From the NCBI GenBank assembly GCA_964524515.1, contig CAZGEA010000002.1, forward strand, positions 1 to 64,000: 64,000 bases of DNA. The letters run 5' to 3'. This DNA comes from CAZGEA01 sp964524515 (GTDB lineage Bacteria > Patescibacteriota > Microgenomatia > UBA8517). The translations under genes and the position numbers were made by a program. Positions 52,062-61,696 of this stretch are shown here, in pieces. Position 1 is the stretch's first letter; every line of letters begins with the position of its first letter. The notes beneath the pieces are model-generated. The model worked only from the letters and a program-made list of their open reading frames with translations. It did not search any database and had not been told where the DNA came from.

Positions 52062-53711
52062 ATGTCTGCCGAACACGAATTTATCAATGTAGTTTTATCA
52101 GGGGCCGTCACACTATCTTCAGCCGGTCCAGCTTATTCACCCCGACAAATTAATACTGATCTTGTTGTTGCTTTAAATAATAAAGACAAACAGGTTTCAG
52201 TTACTTTTACTCCAAATCATCAAGACAAATTTGTTTCAAGAGAGTATTCAGCTAATCCAGAACAAGCTCCACAATTTGAAATTAAAACTTGGGTAATAAA
52301 CAATCCTGAAGTGGCAAAAAGACTCCAAAATTACCAAAATCAAGATGGAACAAAAGGTATCAAAATAGAAGATTTTATATCAAAAATTGGTGAATCTGAT
52401 GGTACAAACTTAAGCCAAGAAGAACTTGATATTGCACTTTTATTGCGTGATGACCCAACAGTCATCGAGGCTGGTAAAAAAACCGCCGAATACATGAATC
52501 AAATTGAAGCTGCATATAATGGCGGTGGAGTTGAAGGCCAAATCGCATGGGGAACCTTAGTTGTCGGAACTGAAACTAAGTATGTCTTGGCTCCAATTAT
52601 ATATACAAAAAACAATGAAGGGAACAAAAATGCTGCCATGTACCCGATAATTGACAACGGCATAGATCAACTCGTTGTAGTTTCATATGTTGATCGTATT
52701 GGCTCAACCGCAACTTACTCCACATTTCATCCTAAATCAGGAGACGTACTTCTTCCTTCCTATGTAAATGCAAACAATGTCCCAACATCTGCTGCAGTTG
52801 AAGTAGTAAAAAGTAAAGATGGATATGCTTTTAGATACTTTGATCTAGAATTTGGGTCACAAAATGCTGCAACAATCCCAACCCCTGGTATTAATAATTC
52901 AGGAGTTGAAAGAGTAGTTAATGTTGAGATTCCAAACGAAACCCCATTGGAGGCATTAATTAGAAATGCAAACGAAAATCCTATTTCATACCCAGATATT
53001 ACCAACGGTGCTTATATATTTAATGCTACAGACAAATTTAAAGTAATAAATGATAAATCCCTTGCAAAAGATGGTAAAGTAAGAATTCAAATCACAAAAG
53101 AAAACGGTGATGTGCAAACATTTGTGGCTGACAACGAAGCAAGTATGATAGAAAATGGAGATAAAAATCCAAAAAGAAAACCAGGCACATATTCATCCGG
53201 AAACAAAGAGGCATTTTATATTGGTCAATTTACCTACGGATGGGCACTTGAACAAGGTCAAAGTAATATTTTAGTTAAAGATCCAAAAGGCAAAGAATAT
53301 GAACTTCCAGTTTATTACATTATTATGCTAACACCTGACAGTAATGGAAAATTTACTCCACAAGCTTATATTAGACCAGCAGAAGGAACTAGTGTTATGA
53401 ATGAAGTAGGAGTTTTTGAAGGAGGAAGTGAATCTAATTTCAAAACAATGCCAATAGATGGAATTGGTTCATTATTCACTTGGGATAATAGCAACATTCC
53501 AATTTTAAGACTTAGCATTGGTAATCCAGGAACATATGATGGGCTTATGAAATATTTATCTAATTACTATAAAGATTGTGGACCAAAATGTGAAACAGTT
53601 GCAATTATTACCAATAGTTTTAAAAATCGTGAGAAAATGACAATCAATGATCAAATACCAGTAAAAGGTTTTTTTGGGCAAATAAGTACAGAAATGAAGC
53701 CTAAAGTTTAA
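52062..53711 (+). CDS. Hypothetical protein, 549 aa
   Basis: I recognise no family. There is no strong signal peptide, only a mildly hydrophobic N-terminus (INVVLSGAVTLSSAG). A long beta-rich region follows, plus a few acidic helical stretches (EEALDIALLLRDD type near residue 120). There are no transmembrane helices and two Cys near the end (DCGPKC). The C-terminal ~120 residues include an SLFTWDN and LRLSIGNPGTYDG segment. A TAATAT box (52051-52056) ends 5 bases before the ATG with no SD. The sequence may be a secreted or periplasmic-like factor in this lineage, but that is a guess. Confidence 0.75.
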   Translation: MSAEHEFINVVLSGAVTLSSAGPAYSPRQINTDLVVALNNKDKQVSVTFTPNHQDKFVSREYSANPEQAPQFEIKTWVINNPEVAKRLQNYQNQDGTKGIKIEDFISKIGESDGTNLSQEELDIALLLRDDPTVIEAGKKTAEYMNQIEAAYNGGGVEGQIAWGTLVVGTETKYVLAPIIYTKNNEGNKNAAMYPIIDNGIDQLVVVSYVDRIGSTATYSTFHPKSGDVLLPSYVNANNVPTSAAVEVVKSKDGYAFRYFDLEFGSQNAATIPTPGINNSGVERVVNVEIPNETPLEALIRNANENPISYPDITNGAYIFNATDKFKVINDKSLAKDGKVRIQITKENGDVQTFVADNEASMIENGDKNPKRKPGTYSSGNKEAFYIGQFTYGWALEQGQSNILVKDPKGKEYELPVYYIIMLTPDSNGKFTPQAYIRPAEGTSVMNEVGVFEGGSESNFKTMPIDGIGSLFTWDNSNIPILRLSIGNPGTYDGLMKYLSNYYKDCGPKCETVAIITNSFKNREKMTINDQIPVKGFFGQISTEMKPKV

Positions 53712-53728
53712 TTTTAAAATAGTATTTA

Positions 53729-53757
53729 TTGACTTCACTCCAATATCTTTCTAGGAT
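53729..53757 (+). promoter_or_regulatory. Promoter giving a leaderless mRNA for the 177-aa protein
   Basis: TTGACT (53729-53734), 17 bases, TAGGAT (53752-53757); the predicted start (~53764) falls at the ATG 53765. Confidence 0.7.
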
Positions 53758-53764
53758 ATATATA

Positions 53765-54298
53765 ATGCCCAAAGTAACTAGAAAAATAATTATTGGATCC
53801 ATTTTTATATTAATATTGCTAGTAATAATTGCAATTAGCTTCATTTTTTATCAAAAAAAATACTCCAGTTCGATTGATAGAATTCCTAAAAAAATATTAA
53901 ATGCGCCTGATCCAAAAACAGGAAAAGAAGAATTAAGAGATTATGGAGTGGAAAGTGACAGTGTGGAAACAATAATAAGCGGTGTAGTTTCAAGTGAAGC
54001 ACAAAATGAAGGAGATCGCATATTTTTTAAAATAAAATCAAAAGATTCCAAAGATCAAGAAGTTGAATGGAAAATATATCTTGATAAAAAAGACGGAAAA
54101 GCCTTTTTGTTGGAACTTCCAGACGGAAAAACTCCAGATATCCAAGAATGGAAACTTGTAAGTGCAGATGTTTTAAAAAGATCAATAAAATTAAATCTTC
54201 AAGTTCTAATTTCTCTTGATCAGCAAAAAATAAGTGAAACTGTCAATTACCAAACCCATACAATCGATCCTTTGCTTAGAATTTCTGTTCCAATATGA
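53765..54298 (+). CDS. Membrane-anchored hypothetical protein, 177 aa
   Basis: It has a single N-terminal membrane span (~residues 8-30) and a soluble exterior domain of ~145 residues rich in Lys, Asp and Ser with beta character. No motif is recognised. I set the start at 53765 (MPKVTRK) because the longer frame begins inside the promoter -35 box. The stop overlaps the next ATG (ATGA), so it is co-translated with the ten-repeat surface protein and may assist or anchor it. Confidence 0.75.
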   Translation: MPKVTRKIIIGSIFILILLVIIAISFIFYQKKYSSSIDRIPKKILNAPDPKTGKEELRDYGVESDSVETIISGVVSSEAQNEGDRIFFKIKSKDSKDQEVEWKIYLDKKDGKAFLLELPDGKTPDIQEWKLVSADVLKRSIKLNLQVLISLDQQKISETVNYQTHTIDPLLRISVPI

Positions 54299-57200
54299 AA
54301 ACAATAAAAATAATTTCATTTATATCAATTTTTTTTAGTCTTTTTTTTGGTTTTTCAAAAGTTACTTTAGCCCAAAGCTGTGTAGCGCAAAGCTACAGTT
54401 ACACCAGATATACATGTGGAAGAGATCAATTCAATAATCCAATATGTCAAGGTAGTACTTTCAATGGAACAGCAACATGTACTTTTGATGGGGTAGAATG
54501 TAGAGGAACTGCCTCAGCACTATCCAATAGCTGTAGTATAAATGGATCAAATTGTCTTATTGGAAGTGGAAATATTCCAATGTTTTGTCCCATAGCTGGG
54601 GCAACACCACGTCCTGCAACACCAGCTCCAACAGGTGGAGGGGGCGGATCTTGTGGCGGTGGATCAAACCCTGCCTGTTACTCAGTTTCAAACTGTGGCC
54701 AAGTTGGAAAAGTTGCAGGTACTGGTTCTTGTAGCGGTGGTCAGATGTGTTGTGTTGATGGCGGTGGTGGAGGAGGAAATTGTACAGTTGAATTTCAAAC
54801 TTGGCCAAACAGTGTTGCAGTAGGACAAACAGCAACACTTCAAGCATTTGCTCGTGGTGGTTTACAAATTTGGGATGGAAATTGGGGATGGATGGTTGGA
54901 AATACACCAAGAGGAACATTTAATCCTGGCCATGTTGGAACAGGAACAACCTATACAACAACCTTTACTGGAACATCTGTAGGTACTTCAACTGTGGAGT
55001 TTATAGTTGAACTTGATAATGGTACAGATATGTGTCTAGGTAGAAGATCAATTACAGTTGTAGCAGCTCCTCCTCCTGCACCAACCTTAACTTTTTCTGC
55101 AAGCCCAACAACAATTACTGCAGGCGGCACAACAAATTTAACATGGTCTTCAGCAAACACAACAAGCTGTACAGCAACATCAAGCCCAACAACTGCAGCA
55201 TGGAATGGAGCACCAGCATTAAGCGGTAGTCAAAACAATATCATACTAACTCAAACTACAACATTTAATCTTAGTTGTTCAGGAGCTGGTGGAACAGTTT
55301 CTCGAAGTGTTACAGTAAATGTTAACGCTGCTCCTGCTCCAACTGTAAATTTATTAGTTAACGGATTAAATCAAGCAACTGTAAATGTTGGATATAATTC
55401 ATCAAACACAGTATCTTGGTCATCCTCAAACGCAACAAGTTGCCGAGGATATATTTATTGGGGTGATGTCCCCAAAGGACTGTCAGGTTCTGAATCAACT
55501 GGAGCTATGACAGCTGACAGAACCTATGGAATGACTTGCTGGAATGCAGTAGGTGCATTTGCAACAGATACAATAATAATCGATGTTGCAGCTCCTGCAG
55601 TTCCAACTGTTAATTTGGTAGCAAATCCAACTTCAGTTGCATACAATAGTAGCTCAACTTTGACTTGGACCACTTCAAATGTTACAAGTTGTAATGCATC
55701 AAGTACCGATGGAAAATTCACAGGAAGCAAAACCTCATCTGGTGGATCTCAATCGATTACCGGGTTAACAGCAAACGCAACTTATACAATTTCATGCTCT
55801 GGTACTGGTGGATCTGCAACAGATACAGCAACTGTTACGGTTGGCGCGCCACCTGCACAAGCTCCAACTGTTTCACTAAATGCATCACCTCTTACAGTTT
55901 CATCAGGTGGATCATCAACTCTTACTTGGACATCTACTAATACAACAACTTGTACTGCATCAAATGGTTGGTCTGGAACAAAGGGAACATCAGGCAGTCA
56001 ATCAACTGGAGCACTAAGCTCTGCTCGTACATTCACAATAACTTGCACAGGTGCAGGAGGAAGTGCCACAGCATCAGTTACAGTTAACGTTTCAAGTCCA
56101 GTTCCGACAGTTAATTTAATTGCAAACCCAGGATCAGTTTCTTCAGGGTCCGCATCAACTCTCACTTGGTCTTCTACAAATGCGACAACTTGTTCGGCAA
56201 GTGGTGGTTGGTCTGGAACAAAGGGGACATCAGGCAGCCAATCAACAGGAAACATATCATCAACCACAAATTTCCTAATCACTTGTACTGGAGCTGGAGG
56301 GTCTGCATCAGCCAGCACAACAGTAACAGTAAATGCAGCAGTTCCAACAGTTAATTTAATTGCAAATCCAGGAAATGTTTCCTCTGGCGGTTCATCAAAT
56401 CTATCATGGACTTCTACTGGAGCAACAACTTGTACTGCATCAAATGGTTGGTCTGGAACAAAGGGGACATCAGGCAGCCAATCAACAGGTGCATTATCAG
56501 CCAATAGAACATTCATTCTAACTTGTACTGGCCCAGGTGGTTCAGCCTCAGATAGCGTAACAGTAACTGTAAATTCACTAGCTCCATCTGTAAATATTTC
56601 AGCAAATCCAGTGTCAGTTTCACCAGGATCAGCATCAACAATTACTTGGAGTTCAAGCAATACAACAACTTGTTCAGCCAGTGGTGGGTGGAGTGGAACA
56701 AAAGGCACATCAGGCAGTCAATCAACTGGAAATTTATCATCGACAACTAATTTTCTAATTACTTGTACTGGCCCAGGTGGTTCAGCCTCAGATAGCGTAA
56801 CAGTAACTGTAAATGCCGCACCTCCAACCTTAACATTTACTGCAAATCCAACAACTGTTAATTCAGGAAGTACAACAAATCTATCTTGGAGCTCAACTGG
56901 AGCCACGACTTGTAATGCATCTGGTGGGTGGTCAGGTGGCAAATCTACCTCAGGATCACAAGTTTCTGGGTCACTTGTTGCAAATACAACATTTACGCTA
57001 AGTTGTACTGGTGCAGGTGGAACAACCTCAAGAAGTGTAATAGTAACTGTAATTGCAGGTCCCAATCCGCCATCAGTTTCAATAACTGCCAATCCTGGTT
57101 CAGTTACTTCTGGAAGTTCATCTAATCTTTCTTGGAATTCATCAGGTGCCACAACTTGTTCGGCAAGTGGTGGATGGAGTGGTAGTAAATCAGTAACTGG

Positions 57201-58935
57201 AAGCCAATCAACTGGAAGTCTTTTATCAACAACAAACTTTTTCCTAACTTGCACAGGAGCTGGAGGTTCCAACTCTGCTTCAACCACAGTTACAGTTGGG
57301 GCTCCACCAGTTTTGCAATGTAACCAGCCAGCACCAGATGATCCTCCAACGTACACTTGTACACCATGTCCTTCTTGTTCCACATCAGTTGTATGGCATT
57401 GGTTCCCAGTAGCAGGCGCCACTGAATATGAAATTGATATCTATAATGCTACAACTGGAACAACAGTAATAAATAATGGTTGGCAAACAGCAGGATCATT
57501 TAATTGCGGATTGGGAGTTTGTAGTTATCCAACTAATTTGCCAAACGGAAATTATTACTCAAGAGTAAGAGCAAGAGGTACTTGTACTCAATCAAACTTT
57601 AGTCAATCATCGACAATTACAGTGGGAACTTGTGTAGCACCAACTGTAACTTTGAATGTTAATCCAGCAGCTGTTCAATCAGGAAGTACAACAAATCTAT
57701 CTTGGAGCTCAACTGGAGCCACAACATGTAACGCAACAGGTGGATGGTCTGGAGCAAAAGCAATTTCAGGATCACAAATATCATCAGCTTTGTTTTCAAA
57801 TACAACATTCACTCTAACCTGTAGCGGAGTGGGTGGAGTGGCAACAGCAAGTAGAAATGTAACAGTATCGCCTCCACCAAGTTGCAACATTACACTCCCC
57901 GCAGCAATAAATGTTGTGGTTGGTGATTCAACATCCATTACGCCTTCAATCGTTTCTCAGCAAAACGGCACTATTACAAGAATTGATTATGATCTTGGTG
58001 GGTCATCAGTAGCTTCAGCAAACCCTGCCTCAGTATCATCTGGAACATTTTCAACCAACATTACAGGTGTTAATCCTGGAACAACAACATTAACAGCTCA
58101 AGCATATATGAATGGTGTAATTACGTGCGGAAGTGGTCCGTCACTTGTAAATGTAACCAATCCTCGAGCTTGGCTTCAAGCAGGTGAAGGTGGAGTCTCA
58201 GCTGGTGGGTCAGTAACTTCTGAAATTCCATCTACTTGTACCCCTCCAAACTGTGACCCTGTTTTGATTGAAGGAAACGCTCCGGGATCAGTAATTTACG
58301 GTTCAGGATCAGCCAATTTTGGATCAGGAAATGCATCTAGTCAAAATTATTTAGCAAACACATCATATCAAGGTAAAAGGTTTGACTACGCATTTTTTGA
58401 TTCTCTTATTCCATCAGATGTTGTAAGTGTTTCAAGCTTTATAACAGGTTCCAATTCACTAAATGAAGCGCAATTGTTAGGATCAGGAACGGTAAGAAAT
58501 GGTTACAGGTGGATCAAAAGAAATGGAAATCTCGCACTAAATGGAAATATTAACCTTGGTAATTCCAGAGTAATATTATTTGTAAACGGTAATCTCACAA
58601 TAAATGGCAACATTAATCTAAATGACGGTTCAGGATTTCTAATAACAATAGTCTCAGGTGATACATCAGTTAATCCTTCAGTTGGTGGAAATGCTGGCCC
58701 TCACTTGGAAGGATTATTTGAAACAGACGGAACATTTGCATCAGGAATTGGATCAAGCCAATTATTAATTAGAGGTTCAGTTGTTGGTTTAAGAGGAGTT
58801 AATTTCTCAAGAGATTTAGGTGCAGGCAATCAAGACTCTCCTTCAGAAAGAGTAGTCCAGGCTCCTGATTTACTAGCTTTATACCCATCAGAACTATCAA
58901 GAAAAAGACTCATTTGGCAAGAAATTGCACCATGA
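54295..58935 (+). CDS. Surface protein with ten Ig-like repeats
   Basis: The 1546-residue secreted protein has a signal peptide (~residues 1-27), a Cys/Gly-rich N-terminal region (to ~170), and a large array of ~80-residue Ig/PKD-like modules. Ten units can be counted, each with a PTVNLIANPGSVSSG-type opening, TTCSASGGWSG and ITCTGAGG. The two Cys of each unit likely form a disulfide. A fibronectin-like insert follows the ninth unit. The C-terminal ~300 residues contain NGNINLGNSRVILFVNGNL strands, possibly a beta-helix. Repeats 4-7 are nearly identical at DNA level. It is coupled to the upstream anchored protein. Confidence 0.88.
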   Translation: MKTIKIISFISIFFSLFFGFSKVTLAQSCVAQSYSYTRYTCGRDQFNNPICQGSTFNGTATCTFDGVECRGTASALSNSCSINGSNCLIGSGNIPMFCPIAGATPRPATPAPTGGGGGSCGGGSNPACYSVSNCGQVGKVAGTGSCSGGQMCCVDGGGGGGNCTVEFQTWPNSVAVGQTATLQAFARGGLQIWDGNWGWMVGNTPRGTFNPGHVGTGTTYTTTFTGTSVGTSTVEFIVELDNGTDMCLGRRSITVVAAPPPAPTLTFSASPTTITAGGTTNLTWSSANTTSCTATSSPTTAAWNGAPALSGSQNNIILTQTTTFNLSCSGAGGTVSRSVTVNVNAAPAPTVNLLVNGLNQATVNVGYNSSNTVSWSSSNATSCRGYIYWGDVPKGLSGSESTGAMTADRTYGMTCWNAVGAFATDTIIIDVAAPAVPTVNLVANPTSVAYNSSSTLTWTTSNVTSCNASSTDGKFTGSKTSSGGSQSITGLTANATYTISCSGTGGSATDTATVTVGAPPAQAPTVSLNASPLTVSSGGSSTLTWTSTNTTTCTASNGWSGTKGTSGSQSTGALSSARTFTITCTGAGGSATASVTVNVSSPVPTVNLIANPGSVSSGSASTLTWSSTNATTCSASGGWSGTKGTSGSQSTGNISSTTNFLITCTGAGGSASASTTVTVNAAVPTVNLIANPGNVSSGGSSNLSWTSTGATTCTASNGWSGTKGTSGSQSTGALSANRTFILTCTGPGGSASDSVTVTVNSLAPSVNISANPVSVSPGSASTITWSSSNTTTCSASGGWSGTKGTSGSQSTGNLSSTTNFLITCTGPGGSASDSVTVTVNAAPPTLTFTANPTTVNSGSTTNLSWSSTGATTCNASGGWSGGKSTSGSQVSGSLVANTTFTLSCTGAGGTTSRSVIVTVIAGPNPPSVSITANPGSVTSGSSSNLSWNSSGATTCSASGGWSGSKSVTGSQSTGSLLSTTNFFLTCTGAGGSNSASTTVTVGAPPVLQCNQPAPDDPPTYTCTPCPSCSTSVVWHWFPVAGATEYEIDIYNATTGTTVINNGWQTAGSFNCGLGVCSYPTNLPNGNYYSRVRARGTCTQSNFSQSSTITVGTCVAPTVTLNVNPAAVQSGSTTNLSWSSTGATTCNATGGWSGAKAISGSQISSALFSNTTFTLTCSGVGGVATASRNVTVSPPPSCNITLPAAINVVVGDSTSITPSIVSQQNGTITRIDYDLGGSSVASANPASVSSGTFSTNITGVNPGTTTLTAQAYMNGVITCGSGPSLVNVTNPRAWLQAGEGGVSAGGSVTSEIPSTCTPPNCDPVLIEGNAPGSVIYGSGSANFGSGNASSQNYLANTSYQGKRFDYAFFDSLIPSDVVSVSSFITGSNSLNEAQLLGSGTVRNGYRWIKRNGNLALNGNINLGNSRVILFVNGNLTINGNINLNDGSGFLITIVSGDTSVNPSVGGNAGPHLEGLFETDGTFASGIGSSQLLIRGSVVGLRGVNFSRDLGAGNQDSPSERVVQAPDLLALYPSELSRKRLIWQEIAP

Positions 58936-58991
58936 TGAGAATCTATTGCACCATAATTTTAATTGGTATATGATTAATTTAGATTGTTAAA

Positions 58992-59561
58992 ATGAACAAA
59001 AAAGCTGCCATTTTTATAGTAATTATTTTCGCATTTATTGTAGTTGGAATTTCTTTGCTAATTCCAGTTAAAAACTCAAACTCACCAAAAGTTTCAGATT
59101 CAACCTCAAAAACTCAAAGCTCAGGCCAAGTTATAAATAAGCCTTCAACTGATGCATTAAAAGAAAATCAAAACAATCTAACTCCAGCAGAATCAACACT
59201 TTTTAATGAAATGGTAAAGCTGGCAGGGATGGAAGCAACTCTCGCACAGCCTGGCCCATACACTTTATTTGTACCTACTGATGAAGCTATAAATAAACTT
59301 CCAGAGGATACAAAAAATGAGTTTTTAGCCAGTCCAGATAAGCTTAAATTGCTTGTAAGCCACCATGTAGTCCCTGCACTAGTAAGTACTACTGATTTAA
59401 TGACACTAACAACTCTTACACCAATTGATGGGGGAAAACTAGGTATTTCAAATGACGGCGAAATATTAATTGACGGTAAGGCAAAAATTGTCAAAGCTGA
59501 TGTCCAAACATCAAATGGAATGATCCAATACATTGATACAGTTCTTCTACCCACTGAGTAA
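58992..59561 (+). CDS. Membrane-anchored FAS1 (fasciclin) domain protein
   Basis: The 189-residue protein has an N-terminal membrane span (~residues 5-26), a Ser/Thr-rich linker and one FAS1 domain (~residues 60-189). FAS1 landmarks include the H1 motif YTLFVPTDEAI, LLVSHHVVPA and the H2-type end IQYIDTVLLP. FAS1 domains mediate cell adhesion or matrix contact. It follows the Ig-repeat protein by 56 bases, continuing the adhesion-related run. Confidence 0.9.
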   Translation: MNKKAAIFIVIIFAFIVVGISLLIPVKNSNSPKVSDSTSKTQSSGQVINKPSTDALKENQNNLTPAESTLFNEMVKLAGMEATLAQPGPYTLFVPTDEAINKLPEDTKNEFLASPDKLKLLVSHHVVPALVSTTDLMTLTTLTPIDGGKLGISNDGEILIDGKAKIVKADVQTSNGMIQYIDTVLLPTE

Positions 59562-59651
59562 ATTCACTTCATTTATTATTTTAGTTGTAATTTTAATATG
59601 ATTATTTTTGTGAAATTTAATAAATACCCCATAATAATTATGCTATCAGAC

Positions 59652-59660
59652 TTATCCACA
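59652..59660 (+). promoter_or_regulatory. Isolated DnaA box
   Basis: TTATCCACA, an exact consensus box, lies upstream of rsmI. It is single and not part of a cluster. Confidence 0.3.
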
Positions 59661-59725
59661 ATTTCAGTGTATAAAAACATATGTCTATAGTATTAAAACT
59701 AAAAATAAGTGTATAATTTATAAAT

Positions 59726-60398
59726 ATGCTTTATCTTGTAGCCACACCAATAGGAAATCTAAGCGATATCTCAAATCGTGCAATCGAAGTTTTAAAAGAA
59801 GTGGATATTATCTATGCCGAAGACAAAAGAGTAACTTTAAACCTTTTAAACCATTTCGAGATCAAATCAGCACTTAGAAATTACCACCAGCAAAGCAGTT
59901 TCGATAAAAAACTAGAAATATTAGCGGAATTAAATAACGGCAAAAAAATAGCACTAGTCACTGACGCTGGAACTCCAGGAATATCAGATCCAGGCAATGA
60001 ATTGGTAGATTATCTATTAGATCAAAACAAAGATTTAAAAGTGGTAGCAATTCCTGGAGCATCAAGCCTAACTGTAGCAATTTCAATATCAGGCTTTGAT
60101 TGTTCACGCTTTAGCTTTGTTGGTTTCTTGCCAAAGAAAAAAAGGCAAAAATTATATAGTGAAATTTTTGCAAGAGATGAAGCTGTTGTTTTTTTTGAGT
60201 CACCATTCAGGATTGAAAAAACAATTGATGAATTAATTAAACTAAATTTAAACAGAAGAGTTTGCGTGTGCATGGAATTAACAAAGCTTCACGAAAAAGT
60301 ATATCGTGGAAGTTTAGATGAAGTAAAAACAAAACTATTGGCCGAAAAACAAGCATTGGGAAGAATAAAAGGGGAAATAGTGGTAGTAGTTGAAAAAA
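59726..60398 (+). CDS. rsmI: 16S rRNA 2'-O-methyltransferase RsmI (3' end lost in gap)
   Basis: RsmI methylates C1402 of 16S rRNA. The visible ~224 residues begin LYLVATPIGNLSDISNRAI and include the SAM-binding TDAGTPGISDPG loop and the VVFFESPFRIEKTIDEL and MELTKLHEKVYRG motifs. The frame reaches GEIVVVVEK, the end of the usual methyltransferase core, when it meets the run of N. The normal C-terminal tail may be missing. TATAAT at 59712-59717 lies 8 bases before the ATG. Confidence 0.95.
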
Positions 60399-60498
60399 NN
60401 NNNNNNNNNNNNNNNNNNNNNNNNNNNNNNNNNNNNNNNNNNNNNNNNNNNNNNNNNNNNNNNNNNNNNNNNNNNNNNNNNNNNNNNNNNNNNNNNNN
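60399..60498. other. Assembly gap (100 N)
   Basis: Exactly 100 unknown bases, the usual placeholder for a gap of unspecified length, between convergent rsmI and tgt. Any joint ORF through it is artefactual. Confidence 0.99.
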
Positions 60499-61533
60499 AT
60501 TGTGAATTGTGGCTAGCCGAAGTGCTGTTAGATCCTCGATTCTAAATAAGTGTGCAAGATATGCTCTTGAATAATTTGTACACAACAAACAGTCGCATGC
60601 CGTTGATATGGGGTTTGTATCTCTGTAATACCTTTCTTTGTCAGGCACATAATAAGAATAAAATTTTTCTTGATTTAGGTTAATGTTATCAATACTGTCA
60701 GCGTTATAGACATAAAGTCTTTTGTGTCTTGCATCACGAGTTGGCAGTACACAGTCAAAAATGTTATATCCTAATTTACAAAGCTCAACTATTTCATTTG
60801 GTTTTCCAATTCCAAGCCCATATAAAAAATAACCTTCTGGTGTGTTATCTGCTATTGTTTTGGCAGATAAATAATCAAATGTTTTATCATCATTAATTGG
60901 CCAACCACCGTAACCGAATCCATCAAAACCTATTTTAGCTAATCTTTGAGCACACTCTGCTCTCAATTCTTGAAAATGACCACCTTGAACCACACCTAAA
61001 AAATATGGAATATCTTTAGGTTCTAGTTTTCTTAATTTACATTCCTTTTCAAATTGAACTTTGCATCTTCGAGCCCACAAAATGGTTCGCTCTACAGTAT
61101 CACGAGCTTCGGCTTGAGTTGCATTCGGTGGAGTAAAGTCATCAAGCGCCACAACCATATCAGGCTTTAGATCAAACTGAAAAGAGATCGAGTCCTCAGG
61201 TGTGAATACTTCACGACGTTTTTTCGATGGCCTGAAAATTACTCCTTCGTCAGTTATCTTGCCCCCTGATGTTTTCGCAATACTCATTACCTGAAAACCT
61301 CCAGAGTCGGATATGATGCCACCTTGAAAGTTCATAAAATTACCAACTCCATTATGTTTTTTAATTACCTCAGATCCCAAGTCATGGTATAGATGATATG
61401 TATTAACCAGCACGCCATCTGTTTTTGTATTTTTAATATCTACTGAATCCAGTGTACGCAAAACTGCCCGAGTTGCATCAGGAAAAAAAAGTGGAGTAGG
61501 AATGTCTCCGTTTTTAGATTTAAATACTTTCAT
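60499..61533 (-). CDS. tgt: tRNA-guanine transglycosylase (C-terminus lost in gap)
   Basis: The enzyme exchanges guanine for a queuosine precursor at position 34 of GUN-anticodon tRNAs. The visible 345 residues include SDSGGFQVMS, FTPEDSISFQFDLKPD, VVALDD, GYGGWP and the nucleophile Asp260 in FDCVLPTRDARH, plus the zinc cluster CDCLLC...H near the end. The first ~30 residues are altered (PLFFPDATRAVLRTLDS against the usual PVGTxGxVK), but catalytic residues are intact. The ATG is only 4 bases after the 3' end of tRNA-Arg, so processing of the tRNA would leave a near-leaderless mRNA. No other queuosine gene is in the window. Confidence 0.93.
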
Positions 61534-61537
61534 TTTG

Positions 61538-61609
61538 TGTCCCCACCAGGAATCGAACCTGGATTTAAGGTTTAGGAAACCTCCGTTCTATCCATTGAAC
61601 TATGGGGAC
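61538..61609 (-). tRNA. tRNA-Arg (anticodon CCT)
   Basis: On the minus strand the acceptor GTCCCCA/TGGGGAC, D-loop AATGGAT, anticodon loop TTCCTAA (anticodon CCT) and T-arm CCAGG TTCGATT CCTGG are clear. The discriminator is A and CCA is not encoded. It is 4 bases upstream of tgt. Confidence 0.93.
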
Positions 61610-61696
61610 GAATATCTCTATTGTATCAAAAATTGATATATAACCCATAATATTATAAAATTAGCTGTCGATTAAACATTTGTTAGGAGATAAACC

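Noticed and set aside
4223..59660. Replication origin suggested by exact DnaA boxes at 4223 and 59652
   Set aside because: The boxes are single and 55 kb apart, with no cluster, dnaA/dnaN or AT-rich unwinding element with repeats beside them.
60399..60498. Reading frames continuing through the N run (rsmI with extra tail; tgt with a long C-terminus)
   Set aside because: The gap is 100 unknown bases; residues beyond it in those frames are read from the opposite-strand gene.
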